From positions 1,949,430 to 2,013,429 of the forward strand of contig NZ_CP007410.1 in the NCBI RefSeq assembly GCF_000585995.1: DNA of 64,000 nucleotides, given 5' to 3'. Below the pieces are notes generated by a model, which was not told where the DNA came from, searched no databases, and saw only the letters and a list, made by a program, of their open reading frames with translations. Position 1 is the stretch's first letter, and each line of letters opens with the position of its first letter. The translations under genes were made by a program, and so were the position numbers. Positions 18,089-27,703 of this stretch are shown one piece after another. Source of the stretch: Pseudomonas brassicacearum (GTDB taxonomy: Bacteria; Pseudomonadota; Gammaproteobacteria; Pseudomonadales; Pseudomonadaceae).

Positions 18089-18110
18089 TCGGGCGAAAGG
18101 GGGGAGTGAC

Positions 18111-19016
18111 ATGGCAAGTAACATCGACGACAAACTGGTGCTGGCGATTTCGTCGCGGGCGCTGTTCGACTTGCGTGAAAGTCACAAGGTGTATCTGTCG
18201 AGCGGCGTCGAGGCCTATCGGCAATACCAGATCGAGCATGAAGACGAAGTCCTCGAACCTGGAGACGCCTTCGCCCTCGTGCAAAAACTGCTGAGTCTCA
18301 ACGAACATCTGGGGCGTGCCCGGGTCGAGGTGATCCTCGTCTCGCGCAACAGTGCCGACACCGGGCTTCGGGTGTTCAACTCGATTCATCATTATGGCCT
18401 GGCGATCTCCCGTGCAGCGTTCGTTGGCGGACGCAGTCCGTACCCTTATCTCAAGGCGTTCGGCTGCGATCTGTTTTTGTCCACTCATGCCGAAGACGTA
18501 CGCAGCGCCCTGGATGCCGGATTTGCCGCGGCGACCATTCTGTCAGGCGGTGCCAGCCGCGCCGCCAGCGAGGAGCTGCGCATTGCCTTCGACGGTGATG
18601 CAGTGCTGTTTTCCGATGAGTCGGAGCGCGTCTATCAGACCGGTGGTCTGGAAGCGTTCCAGGCCAGTGAGCGTCAATCCGCCCGCGAGCCGCTGCGAGG
18701 CGGGCCGTTCAAGGGCTTCCTGGCGGCGCTCAACGCGTTGCAGCGTGAGTTTCCCGAGGATGCCTGTCCAATCCGCACGGCGCTGGTTACCGCCCGTTCG
18801 GCGCCGGCTCACGAGCGGGTCATTCGTACGTTGCGCGAGTGGGATATTCGTTTGGACGAGTCGTTATTTCTGGGCGGCCTGACCAAATCGGCGTTCCTTG
18901 AAGCCTTTGCCGCCGATGTATTTTTCGACGATCAGACCGGCCACTGCGAACTGGCTCGCGAAGTCGTCGCCACCGGGCACGTGCCCCACGGCATCAGTAA
19001 CGAAGTGAAGCTTTAA
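18111..19016 (+). CDS. 5'-nucleotidase, cN-I family
   Basis: A 301-residue cytosolic nucleotidase of the cN-I class (PF06189 type). It starts after GGGGGAG at 18111. The family core is visible as LVLAISSRALFDL (the position of the HAD-like nucleophile region), VILVSRNSADTGLRVFNSI, LFLSTHAEDVRSAL, and near the C-terminus IRTALVTARSAPAHERVIRTLREWDI and AFAADVFFDDQTGH. The expected reaction is dephosphorylation of nucleoside monophosphates. Likely in an operon with the reductase upstream. Confidence 0.85.
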   Translation: MASNIDDKLVLAISSRALFDLRESHKVYLSSGVEAYRQYQIEHEDEVLEPGDAFALVQKLLSLNEHLGRARVEVILVSRNSADTGLRVFNSIHHYGLAISRAAFVGGRSPYPYLKAFGCDLFLSTHAEDVRSALDAGFAAATILSGGASRAASEELRIAFDGDAVLFSDESERVYQTGGLEAFQASERQSAREPLRGGPFKGFLAALNALQREFPEDACPIRTALVTARSAPAHERVIRTLREWDIRLDESLFLGGLTKSAFLEAFAADVFFDDQTGHCELAREVVATGHVPHGISNEVKL

Positions 19017-19112
19017 CTGCCCGTTGTTCAGGACGTTACACCGCACGTCGCGCTCTTCAAGGCACTGCTAAGCTGAATCAATCTCCGCCATCTTGGCACA
19101 CGAGGAGGTCAC

Positions 19113-19613
19113 ATGATTCGTTCGATGCTGTACGCCACAGACTTGGGGCTCTATGCCCCCTATGTGATGCAGCATGCCTTGGCGCTGGCACGGACGTTCG
19201 AAGCCGAGTTGTATGTGGTGCATGCGGTAGAACCGATGGGGCTGTTCGCTGAATCGGTGTTGCAAAGCTATCTCGACGAGCAGGCGCTGAACGAATTTCA
19301 CCGCCAGGGTCTGAATACGGTAATGGCCAATATCGAGCACCGGGTGCTCGACAGCTTTCGAGAGGAGTTGGGGGAGGGGCAGCAGGACTTGAAGCTGATC
19401 AAGTCGGTCAGGGTGTACCAGGGCGATCCGTCCCAGGTCATTCTCGAACAGGCTGCGAAACTCTCCGTCGATTTGCTGATCGTTGGCAGTCATTGCCAGG
19501 GAGCCAGCGGTGAAACCCCTTTGGGTAGGACCGCCGCACGGGTATTGCAGTTATCCCGCGTGCCGGTCTACCTGGTCCCGTTGGTGCAGCGCCGACGGCA
19601 GGGAGAGGCTTGA
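19113..19613 (+). CDS. universal stress protein (UspA family)
   Basis: A 166-residue single Usp domain: MIRSMLYATDLGLYAPYVMQHALALA at the N-terminus, VYQGDPSQVILEQA in the middle, and LLIVGSHCQGASGETPLGRTAARVLQLSRVPVYLVPL at the end. The last piece keeps the Gly-x2-Gly-x9-Gly-type ATP-binding loop in altered form, so nucleotide binding is probable but not certain. GAGGAGG precedes the ATG. The gene is followed by the separate cysB promoter. Confidence 0.88.
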   Translation: MIRSMLYATDLGLYAPYVMQHALALARTFEAELYVVHAVEPMGLFAESVLQSYLDEQALNEFHRQGLNTVMANIEHRVLDSFREELGEGQQDLKLIKSVRVYQGDPSQVILEQAAKLSVDLLIVGSHCQGASGETPLGRTAARVLQLSRVPVYLVPLVQRRRQGEA

Positions 19614-19651
19614 GGCTAAATGATGGCTTTTTATAAAAAGTTCTAGATTTA

Positions 19652-19679
19652 TTGAGCTGACCATTCATATAGTTATATA
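19652..19679 (+). promoter_or_regulatory. predicted promoter of cysB
   Basis: TTGAGC, 16-bp spacer, TATATA, ending 45 bp before the cysB start codon, in an AT-rich stretch where CysB autoregulation would be expected. Confidence 0.5.
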
Positions 19680-19714
19680 CCGTCGCTGATGCCCGTGGCG
19701 TCCAACTGCTTTGA

Positions 19715-20698
<984 letters not shown>

Positions 20699-20709
20699 GA
20701 CCCAGCCTG

Positions 20710-21192
20710 TTAGATCGCCTCGGTGACAGCGAACTGTTGCCGGGCGCCCGCCACGACGATTTCCACTTCATCCCCTTCGAATTTGCCCAGCAGGCCTCGG
20801 CCCAGCGGCGAGCGAGGGGTGATGACCGTGATCGGCTGCCCCACCAGCGACACCTTCAACCCCGCTGCATCCGGCCCCAGGAACAGCCATTGCTGGCGGC
20901 CGTCTTCATCCTCGAGCCCGATCAAGGTGCCCACCTGAATGCCGCGCTGTTCATCGTATGGCCTTAGTGTCAGGTTCTGGCAGAGGGCGAGGGCCTGGCG
21001 TATCTCTTCCACGCGCCTGGCTTGCCCGGCGGCGAGGTAAGAGGCCTCAAGCCCCAGGGTGTCGTATTTGTTCTCGGCGATGTTTTCTTCGTGGGTCGCG
21101 GTTTCGTAGGCGGTCTGCGCGGCGCGCTCGGCAATGTCGAGATCAATCTTGAGCTTGTCGAGAATCAACTGGTGGACGGTCTGTTTGTTCAT
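20710..21192 (-). CDS. divergent GreA/GreB-family elongation factor
   Basis: A 160-residue Gre-fold protein. The coiled-coil tip reads ATHEENIAENKYDTLGLEASYLAAGQ rather than the canonical GDxxENxEY, so acidic residues remain but the loop is altered. The C-terminal domain (VITPRSPLGRGLLGKFEGDEVEIVV) is a normal Gre FKBP-like end. The ATG at 21192 has no ribosome site and lies two bases after the stop of the gene upstream, so translation is probably coupled to it. It may modulate RNA polymerase differently from GreA and GreB. Confidence 0.8.
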   Translation of the reverse strand: MNKQTVHQLILDKLKIDLDIAERAAQTAYETATHEENIAENKYDTLGLEASYLAAGQARRVEEIRQALALCQNLTLRPYDEQRGIQVGTLIGLEDEDGRQQWLFLGPDAAGLKVSLVGQPITVITPRSPLGRGLLGKFEGDEVEIVVAGARQQFAVTEAI

Positions 21193-21194
21193 GA

Positions 21195-21580
21195 TCAATC
21201 GCAGAATTGCAAAACGTTGGCGCGGCTTTTTTCACTGGGCGCATTCTGGTCCTGTTGCAACCAGAACTGGCACTTGGGGTTGGACTGGTTACGCGGGTTG
21301 CTTCGGGCCTGATCGAGGGCCTGGCGCTGCTCATTCCTTTGCAGGTTTTGCTGGTACTGCTCGAACATGGGGGTTGGCGGTTCGGGGGCGGTTGCACCGC
21401 CGGTGGTTGCGCCAGTTGATGGACGGCGGCGGCCACCGGAGCCAGTTGTTCGTTGAACAGGAATCTGGACAGCAGCCAGCCCGTCAACACGATGGCGAGA
21501 AACCCCAGCCACAGGCCCAGGGCTATGCTGACGGTCAATTGCAAAGCGGTAAGGCGCGAGGGTGTCGAGTGATCGGGCAT
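21195..21580 (-). pseudogene. single-pass membrane protein, frameshifted
   Basis: The start at 21580 (AGGA upstream) opens MPDHSTPSRLTALQLTVS, a membrane segment (IALGLWLGFLAIVLTGWLLSRF) and a Pro-rich stretch ending VQPPPNRQPP. A conserved-looking tail (MFEQYQQNLQRNEQRQALDQ, later QFWLQQDQNAPSEKSRANVLQFCD) is in another frame. The break sits at a run of five Cs on this strand (G5 at 21369-21373); one more C would join both parts into a protein of about 128 residues. It is either a sequencing indel, a real mutation or a slipping tract. The stop is two bases before the Gre-like gene. Confidence 0.7.
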
Positions 21581-21701
21581 GGCTGCTTCCTGGCAGGGCA
21601 CGGATAGGCGGTGATTGTCGCATGAAGATTAATCGCCGTCGGCTCTTCTGCATCATCGCTCTAATGCGGGACAATCGGGCCTTTGCCACAGGGAGTCGGG
21701 A

Positions 21702-22835
21702 ATGACCGTGCGCTGGGATATTTTTTGCACCGTCGTCGATAACTTTGGCGACATTGGCGTCACTTGGCGCCTGGCTCGGCAATTGGTGGCCGAGCATCGA
21801 TGCGCGGTGCGGCTGTGGGTCGATGACTTGCGTGCTTTCGAACGGCTGTGTCCGGAAATCGACATCACCCTTTGCGAACAATGGCAGCAGGGCGTGCAGG
21901 TGTGCCACTGGCCCAAGGCGTGGCTGCCTACCGAAGCGGCTGATGTGGTGATCGCTGCGTTCGCCTGCCAGTTGCCGAGCGCCTATATGGATGCAATGAC
22001 CGAACGCCAGGCAACGCCCTTGTGGATGAACCTTGATTACCTGAGCGCCGAGGACTGGGTGATCGGTTGCCACGGCTTGCCATCGGTCAAGTACAAGCAT
22101 GTGCAGAAGTATTTCTTTTTTCCGGGGTTTCAGGAGGGGACAGGTGGCCTGTTGCGCGAGGCGGGTCTTCTGGAGCGTCGTCGGCAATTTCAGCAGGACG
22201 TCGAGGCGCAACGAGTATTCCTGCAGGGATTGGGCGTCGATCGGACACCGGAGGCACGGTTGATCTCGCTGTTTGCTTACGAAAACGCCGGGCTGGCGAG
22301 TTGGTTTGACGCAATGGCCAGCGATGCCCAGGCGTTTCATGTGCTGGTTCCAGAAGGACGGGTGCTGGGCGATGTCGAGCGTTGGCTCGGGGTCGACGGT
22401 CTGACGGTCGGTGCGGTGCATCGACGGGGGGCGTTGACGGTGCAGGTGCTGCCGTTCATCCGGCAGGACCAATACGATCAGTTGCTATGGTGCTGTGATC
22501 TCAATGCCGTGCGGGGCGAAGACTCTTTCGTACGCGCCCAGTGGGCCGGTCGACCGCTCCTTTGGCACATCTACCAGCAGGAAGAAGACGTTCATCTGGA
22601 GAAACTCGAGGCGTTCCTCAGGCTTTACACCCAAGGGCTTTCGCCGGCGACGGAAAAAGCGATCAGCGGTCTTTGGCGAGCCTGGAATGCCGGCCAGGAC
22701 ATGACCGAGCACTGGAAAGCCACCTGCCAACAGCAGCAGGAACAGGCCGAACACGCCCAGGCGTGGTGTCTGGAACAGGCCTCGCGACCCGATCTTGCCA
22801 CGGCGCTGGTGAAGTTTTATGGAAATTGGCTATGA
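21702..22835 (+). CDS. earP: EF-P arginine rhamnosyltransferase EarP
   Basis: A 377-residue glycosyltransferase (DUF2331) that adds rhamnose from dTDP-rhamnose to an arginine of elongation factor P. The N-terminus WDIFCTVVDNFGDIGVTWRLARQL holds Asp13 and Asp17, and LNAVRGEDSFVRAQWAGRP holds Glu273; these are the residues reported as important in characterised EarP. GGGAG precedes the ATG. The substrate gene efp begins 48 bp downstream on the same strand and has the matching Arg32. Confidence 0.96.
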   Translation: MTVRWDIFCTVVDNFGDIGVTWRLARQLVAEHRCAVRLWVDDLRAFERLCPEIDITLCEQWQQGVQVCHWPKAWLPTEAADVVIAAFACQLPSAYMDAMTERQATPLWMNLDYLSAEDWVIGCHGLPSVKYKHVQKYFFFPGFQEGTGGLLREAGLLERRRQFQQDVEAQRVFLQGLGVDRTPEARLISLFAYENAGLASWFDAMASDAQAFHVLVPEGRVLGDVERWLGVDGLTVGAVHRRGALTVQVLPFIRQDQYDQLLWCCDLNAVRGEDSFVRAQWAGRPLLWHIYQQEEDVHLEKLEAFLRLYTQGLSPATEKAISGLWRAWNAGQDMTEHWKATCQQQQEQAEHAQAWCLEQASRPDLATALVKFYGNWL

Positions 22836-22883
22836 TACGCGGCCTAGATTTTTGTAAATCCCATCCAAATTCGGATATTCGCA

Positions 22884-23453
22884 ATGAAAACTGGTAAAGA
22901 ACTGAAACCCGGGACCGTGATCCGTCTCGAAAACGATCCTTGGCTGGTTCAGAAAGCTGAGTTCACCAAGTCGGGTCGTAACAGCGCGATCATGAAGACC
23001 AAGCTGAAGAACCTGCTGACCGGTTACAAGACCGAGATCGTCTACAGCGCCGATGACAAACTGGACGACGTGATCCTCGACCGCAAAGAAGCGACCCTGT
23101 CCTTCATCAGCGGTGACACCTACACGTTCATGGACACCACTGACTACACCATGTACGAACTGAACGCCGAAGACCTCGAAAGCGTTCTGCCATTCATCGA
23201 AGAAGGCATGACCGACGTCTGCGAAGCCGTTTTCTTTGAAGAGCGCCTGGTTTCCGTAGAACTGCCGACCACCATCGTGCGTCAGGTTGACTACACCGAA
23301 GGTTCCGCTCGCGGCGACACTTCCGGCAAGGTGATGAAGCCTGCCAAACTGAAGAACGGTACCGAGCTGTCGGTTGCTGACTTCATCGAAATCGGCGACA
23401 TGATCGAGATCGATACCCGCGAAGGCGGTTCCTACAAAGGCCGCGCTAAATAA
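22884..23453 (+). CDS. efp: translation elongation factor P, arginine type
   Basis: A 189-residue three-domain EF-P, which relieves ribosome stalling at polyproline. The loop at the tip of domain I reads KSGRNSA with Arg32 in place of the Lys used in E. coli, which identifies the rhamnosylated class and fits the adjacent earP. Domain III ends [27 protein letters not shown]. Codon use is strongly biased towards frequent codons, as expected for a highly expressed translation factor. A terminator follows. Confidence 0.97.
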   Translation: MKTGKELKPGTVIRLENDPWLVQKAEFTKSGRNSAIMKTKLKNLLTGYKTEIVYSADDKLDDVILDRKEATLSFISGDTYTFMDTTDYTMYELNAEDLESVLPFIEEGMTDVCEAVFFEERLVSVELPTTIVRQVDYTEGSARGDTSGKVMKPAKLKNGTELSVADFIEIGDMIEIDTREGGSYKGRAK

Positions 23454-23470
23454 GCGAAGTCTTGTGTATG

Positions 23471-23511
23471 AAAAAGCCCGACCATTGAGTCGGGCTTTTT
23501 TATTTCACCAA
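23471..23511. terminator. terminator of efp
   Basis: AAAAAGCCCGAC ... GTCGGGCTTTTTT with an AT-rich tail; it can also serve the convergent hydrolase. Confidence 0.9.
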
Positions 23512-23541
23512 AAAGGTTGTGTCTGGCTTGGTGGTGCTCAG

Positions 23542-24555
23542 TCACTTCAAGTGTTGCTTGAGCTCTTCGGAGACCTGCAACATCGCCGAACGTACCGCCG
23601 GCACCTGGCTCACCACGTTGAGCAAGCCATAGTCGTGGATCATGCCGTTGTAGCGCACGGCCGTGACGGGCACGCCGGCCGCGTCCAGTTTGCGCGCGTA
23701 GGCTTCACCCTCATCACGCAATACATCGGCCTCGGCGGTCTGCACCAACGCGGGCGGCAGGCCCTTGAGTTGTGCGGTGGTGGCGCGCAACGGCGAGGCA
23801 TAGATCTCGTTACGCTGCCCGGCATCGGTGGTGTAGTTATCCCAGAACCACTTCATCATGTTTTTGCTGAGAAAGTGTCCTTCGGCGAATTGGTTGTAGG
23901 ACACGGTCTCGAAACTGGCATCCGTCACTGGCCATAACAGTGCCTGGAAGCGCAGCGCCGGCGTGCCTTTGTCCTTGGCCATCAACGCCACGACGGCCGC
24001 CATGTTGCCACCGACGCTATTGCCTGCCACGGCCAGGCGCTTGCCATCGACATTGATTTGCTTGCCATGCTCGGCCACCCATTTCGTGGCGGCGTAAGCC
24101 TGGTTGATGGCCACTGGGTAATGCGCCTCGGGGGAGGGCGTGTAGTTGACGAACACCGCGACGGCGCCCGAGCCCGCCACCAGATCCCGGACCAGGCGTT
24201 CGTGGGTCGGGAAGTCGCCCAGGACCCAGCCACCGCCGTGGAAGAACATGAACGCGGGCAACTCACCCTTGACCCCGGCCGGACGAACGATGGTCAGGCT
24301 GATCGACTGGCCATCGACCTGGATGGTCTTCTGGCTGATGTCGGCCTTGGGCAGGGTCAGTTTAACCCCCGCCTGGGCGCCCACCAGTACGGCGCGGGCG
24401 TCCTTGGGTGATAGCTGCTCCAGTGGCTTGCCGGTGCCGGCATTCAGTGCATCGAGAAACGCCTGGGTGTTGTGTTCCACGATGCCGTCGGCGAAGGCGC
24501 TGCCGACGCTGAGTGCGAGAAGGGTACCGGTCAAGGCTTTGCTGAGCGTGTTCAT
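23542..24555 (-). CDS. exported alpha/beta hydrolase, hormone-sensitive-lipase type
   Basis: A 337-residue secreted esterase. A signal peptide (MNTLSKALTGTLLALSVGSAFA) precedes an HSL-family domain with the oxyanion motif HGGGW at about 106-110, the nucleophile in AGNSVGGN (Ser180), Asp in EADVLRDEG and His in GMIHDYGL. Substrates would be short-chain esters, or a related carboxylic ester. AAGGAG precedes the ATG. It lies 36 bp after ohr on the same strand and may be read through from the ohr promoter. Confidence 0.88.
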   Translation of the reverse strand: MNTLSKALTGTLLALSVGSAFADGIVEHNTQAFLDALNAGTGKPLEQLSPKDARAVLVGAQAGVKLTLPKADISQKTIQVDGQSISLTIVRPAGVKGELPAFMFFHGGGWVLGDFPTHERLVRDLVAGSGAVAVFVNYTPSPEAHYPVAINQAYAATKWVAEHGKQINVDGKRLAVAGNSVGGNMAAVVALMAKDKGTPALRFQALLWPVTDASFETVSYNQFAEGHFLSKNMMKWFWDNYTTDAGQRNEIYASPLRATTAQLKGLPPALVQTAEADVLRDEGEAYARKLDAAGVPVTAVRYNGMIHDYGLLNVVSQVPAVRSAMLQVSEELKQHLK

Positions 24556-24591
24556 GTGTCTCTCCTTAGGTTCGGGTCCGGGGTCGGTGGG

Positions 24592-25011
24592 TTAGACGGT
24601 TACGTGCAGGCGCACATCAACATTGCCGCGAGTGGCGTTGGAGTAGGGGCAGACCTGATGAGCCGCGTCCACCAGGCTTTGCGCATCGGCTTGGTCCAGG
24701 CCCGGGAGGCTGATGTGCAGGTCGATGTCCAAGCCGAAACCGCCGGGGATCTGGCCGATACCGACATGGGCGGTAATCGAGGCGTCGTCCGGGATTTTGC
24801 GTTTGCTTTGGCCGGCAACGAATTTCAGGGCGCCGATGAAGCAGGCCGAGTAACCGGCGGCGAACAGTTGCTCGGGATTGGTCGCTGCACCGCCAGCACC
24901 GCCGAGTTCCTTGGGCGTGGCCAGTTTGACGTCGAGGACGTTGTCGCTGGAGATCGCACGACCGTCACGGCCGCCGGTGGAGGTTGCGATTGCGGTGTAG
25001 AGCGTTTGCAT
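24592..25011 (-). CDS. ohr: organic hydroperoxide resistance protein Ohr
   Basis: A 139-residue thiol peroxidase of the OsmC/Ohr family that reduces organic and fatty-acid hydroperoxides using lipoylated proteins. The catalytic pair is Cys57 (GYSACFIGA) and Cys121 (HQVCPYSNATRGN), and Arg15 (GGRDGRA) is present. Two GCGCTAA-type palindromes upstream match OhrR operators, and the regulator lies 395 bp further upstream on the same strand. Confidence 0.96.
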   Translation of the reverse strand: MQTLYTAIATSTGGRDGRAISSDNVLDVKLATPKELGGAGGAATNPEQLFAAGYSACFIGALKFVAGQSKRKIPDDASITAHVGIGQIPGGFGLDIDLHISLPGLDQADAQSLVDAAHQVCPYSNATRGNVDVRLHVTV

Positions 25012-25041
25012 GATGAGAGCCTCGTTTCAGGTTGATTTTTT

Positions 25042-25058
25042 GCGCTAAAATTTAGCGC
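25042..25058. promoter_or_regulatory. predicted OhrR operator 1 upstream of ohr
   Basis: GCGCTAAA-A-TTTAGCGC, a perfect eight-base palindrome around one base, 31 bp before the ohr start codon. Confidence 0.8.
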
Positions 25059-25085
25059 GCTAAGTAGGTGTGAGGCGAATGTATA

Positions 25086-25102
25086 GCGCTAATATTTTGC
25101 GC
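25086..25102. promoter_or_regulatory. predicted OhrR operator 2 upstream of ohr
   Basis: GCGCTAAT-A-TTTTGCGC, an imperfect version of the first operator; the centres are 44 bp apart, about four helix turns, so two dimers could sit on one DNA face. Confidence 0.7.
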
Positions 25103-25242
25103 GCAAGATAAATTTTTGAAGCGAGGTGACTTTTTCAAGCTGAAAAGGCGTGTAACCCTTGAACTAGAGCTGTTTCTGAGAATTTAGTTTTTTTAAGCGA
25201 CGCTAGGCTGAACGCAAAATTCAAGCTCGCCACCATGCTCTC

Positions 25243-25332
25243 TGTGGGAGCGGGCTTGCTCGCGAAAGCGGTGGGTCAGTTAAAGATGATTCAAGATGTG
25301 CCACCGCCTTCGCGAGCAAGCCCGCTCCCACA
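25243..25332. repeat. REP doublet, GTGGGAGC family
   Basis: Inverted REP pair in the 395-bp gap between ohrR and ohr, lying between the ohrR stop and the two operators. Confidence 0.9.
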
Positions 25333-25406
25333 TTGGATCTGTGGCGTTCACAGCATCCAAGTCTGACTCTGGGCCTGCGGGAACGGCGGTGTACTTGGAA
25401 TTGGCC

Positions 25407-25868
25407 TCAGAGGCTGTCTTGCAGGTGGCTGCGCAATTGTTGCAGGTCCTGTTGCAGCTTTTTCAAATGCTCCAGGGTCTGGCCGCTGGCGGCGAGGATG
25501 CATTGGGGGATGTCGCGGGCCTTTTCATGCAGGGCACGGCCCTGTTCGGTGAGTTCGACAATCACCACGCGTTCGTCTTCACGGCTGCGGGTGCGGCTCA
25601 AGAGGCCTTCGACCTCAAGCCGTTTGAGCAGCGGGGTCAGCGAGCCGGGGTCGGTGAGCAGGCGGGTGCTGATTTCCCCGACGGTCAAACCGTCTTTCTC
25701 CCACAGCACCATCATCGCCAGGTACTGCGGATAAGTCAGACCCAAGGCTTGCAGCAATGGCTTATAGACTTTAGTCATCATCAGCGACGTGGAGTGCAGG
25801 GCGAAGCAGACCTGGTTGTCGAGCAGCAGGGCTTCGCAGGGTTCGGGGATGTTACGCGGGGTGCTCAT
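25407..25868 (-). CDS. ohrR: MarR-family peroxide sensor OhrR
   Basis: A 153-residue MarR regulator. Sensing Cys21 sits in LDNQVCFALHSTSLMMTKVYKPLL, the N-terminal context of OhrR, and the winged helix reads LTVGEISTRLLTDPGSLTPLLKRLEVEGLLSRTRSREDERVVIVELT. Oxidation of the Cys by organic peroxide releases it from DNA. A weak half-operator (TTTAGCG) lies about 30 bp upstream of its own start, so autoregulation is possible. A paralogue with the same Cys context is encoded at 39858. Confidence 0.93.
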   Translation of the reverse strand: MSTPRNIPEPCEALLLDNQVCFALHSTSLMMTKVYKPLLQALGLTYPQYLAMMVLWEKDGLTVGEISTRLLTDPGSLTPLLKRLEVEGLLSRTRSREDERVVIVELTEQGRALHEKARDIPQCILAASGQTLEHLKKLQQDLQQLRSHLQDSL

Positions 25869-26012
25869 GGCAAAACCTTCAGATCAATGATCGTTACGAA
25901 TTTAGCGGGCGAGCCTTTAATGCGCCAGATAATTCTGACGATCTGTCAGATGTTGCGTTTCCTCGCTGGCGCCGACTGCGTAGGATAAGCGCCCTGGAGA
26001 GGGGAGTCGTCT

Positions 26013-26762
26013 GTGATCGAATTTGTGATGTTTCTGGTGTTCGGTGCCGTGTTGGGCACCTTGGGGGGATTGTTCGGGATCGGCGGTGGGCTGATTGCAA
26101 TTCCGGTGCTGGGTGTATGGTTCGGTCTCGACCAGCAACTGGCTCAAGGTACGGCCCTGGTCATGGTGGTGCCCAACGTGATGCTCGCGTTGTGGCGCTA
26201 TCATCAGCGCAATCGCATCGAATTGCGCCATGTCCTGCCGCTGGCTTCCATGGGTTTTTGCTTTGCCTGGCTTGGCTCGATCTGGGCCGTCGGCATCGAT
26301 GCAGAAAGCATGCGGATCGGCTTCGTGGCGTTCCTGATTGCGCTGACAGTCTACAACCTTGTCCGGATGTTCGCCGCCACCACGCCAGCCTCGGCGCAAA
26401 TGCGCTATGGCTGGCCATGGCTCGGCGTGCTGGGGGCGGCGTCGGGGACCATGGGCGGTCTGTTCGGTGTCGGCGGGGCCGTTGTCGCGACGCCGATCCT
26501 GACCAGCGTGTTCGGCACCACCCAGGTGGTGGCCCAAGGGTTGTCCCTGGCGTTGGCCTTGCCCAGTACCGGCGTGACCCTCGCCACCTATGCGTTTCAC
26601 CATGAGGTGGACTGGGGGATCGGCCTGCCGCTGGCCGTCGGTGGCCTGCTGAGCATCAGTTGGGGGGTGAAAGTCGCCCACGCCTTGCCGGAGCGACTGC
26701 TGCGCGGGCTGTTCTGCGGTTTCCTGGTGCTGTGCGCGGTGCTGCTCGCCCTTAAAGTTTGA
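26013..26762 (+). CDS. sulfite exporter TauE/SafE family protein
   Basis: A 249-residue membrane protein with about eight helices in two repeats, each opening with the glycine-rich motif GTLGGLFGIGGGLIAIPVL and GTMGGLFGVGGAVVATPIL. The family exports small organic or sulfur anions. It starts at GTG 26013 with GAGGGGAG upstream. Its last codons overlap the end of the convergent LysR gene by 11 bp. Confidence 0.9.
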   Translation: MIEFVMFLVFGAVLGTLGGLFGIGGGLIAIPVLGVWFGLDQQLAQGTALVMVVPNVMLALWRYHQRNRIELRHVLPLASMGFCFAWLGSIWAVGIDAESMRIGFVAFLIALTVYNLVRMFAATTPASAQMRYGWPWLGVLGAASGTMGGLFGVGGAVVATPILTSVFGTTQVVAQGLSLALALPSTGVTLATYAFHHEVDWGIGLPLAVGGLLSISWGVKVAHALPERLLRGLFCGFLVLCAVLLALKV

Positions 26763-27642
26763 AACCTTCGACGATGTGCTCGGCCAGGCATTCGGTAATC
26801 GGCGACGGGTTGTGCAGGTTGCGGATCAGCATGATGCTGGCCTCGGGCAGTTCCGGCAGGTCCTCGGCCTCGCCCAGTACACGCATGTCCGGGGGCAGCA
26901 GGCTCTCCAGCTGCGCGGTGATCGCCAGGCCCGCGCCAACCACCGCCATGAGCGCCGACAGGCTGGAGCTGTTATACGCCACGCGATAATCGCGGCCCAT
27001 GGCATCCAGCGCGTTGCAGGCCCATTGCCGGCAGAAACAGTCACTATTGAACATCGCCAGCGGCAGCGGTGTTTTTTCGTGGACGTTGAAGCACGCGGCC
27101 TCGGCCCAGACAAAACGTTCCTTGCGCAGCAATTGGCCGATTTCGTCTCCCGGCTTGCGGGTGACGATGGACAGGTCCAGGTCCTGGCGCTGCAGCAACT
27201 GCTTGGATGATTCGCAGTGCACTTCAATTTCGATCAGGGGATAGAACTGGGCGAAGCGCTGCAGGATCCCCGGCAGGAACCGCATCACATAATCGTCTGG
27301 CGTGCCGATGCGCACTGTGCCGACCATGTGTGGTTCGCGCAGGGTATTGAAGACTTCGCTGTGGAGCTTGAGGATCCGCCGAGCGTAACCCAGCAATACC
27401 TGGCCTTCGGCGGTGAGCTTGACCTGGCGCCCGTCACGCTCGAACAAGCGCCGCTGCAATACATCCTCTTCCAGCCGCTTCATCTGCATGCTGACGGCGG
27501 ACTGCGTGCGATTGACCAACTCACCGGCCCGAGTGAAACCGCCCTGGTCAGCGATGGCGACAAAGGTGCGCAGCACTTCGGTATCGATGCTCGGGTAACT
27601 CGACAATTGATCAATCTCCGAGATGTATTGCATAAGAAACAT
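26752..27642 (-). CDS. LysR-family transcriptional regulator
   Basis: A 296-residue LysR protein with the helix-turn-helix TEVLRTFVAIADQGGFTRAGELVNRTQSAVSMQMKRLEEDV and an effector domain (GTVRIGTPDDYVMRFLPGILQRFAQFYP). The start is uncertain: ATG at 27642 or 27633, neither with a good ribosome site. It is divergent from the DUF1127 gene with about 60 bp between, and convergent with the TauE gene. The target is unknown; either neighbour could be regulated. Confidence 0.88.
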   Translation of the reverse strand: MFLMQYISEIDQLSSYPSIDTEVLRTFVAIADQGGFTRAGELVNRTQSAVSMQMKRLEEDVLQRRLFERDGRQVKLTAEGQVLLGYARRILKLHSEVFNTLREPHMVGTVRIGTPDDYVMRFLPGILQRFAQFYPLIEIEVHCESSKQLLQRQDLDLSIVTRKPGDEIGQLLRKERFVWAEAACFNVHEKTPLPLAMFNSDCFCRQWACNALDAMGRDYRVAYNSSSLSALMAVVGAGLAITAQLESLLPPDMRVLGEAEDLPELPEASIMLIRNLHNPSPITECLAEHIVEGFKL

Positions 27643-27703
27643 TCGTTGGATTGATCTTAGCGTTAGCGCGAGACTTGAGCCATCCCCAACGGAGGACATC
27701 ACG

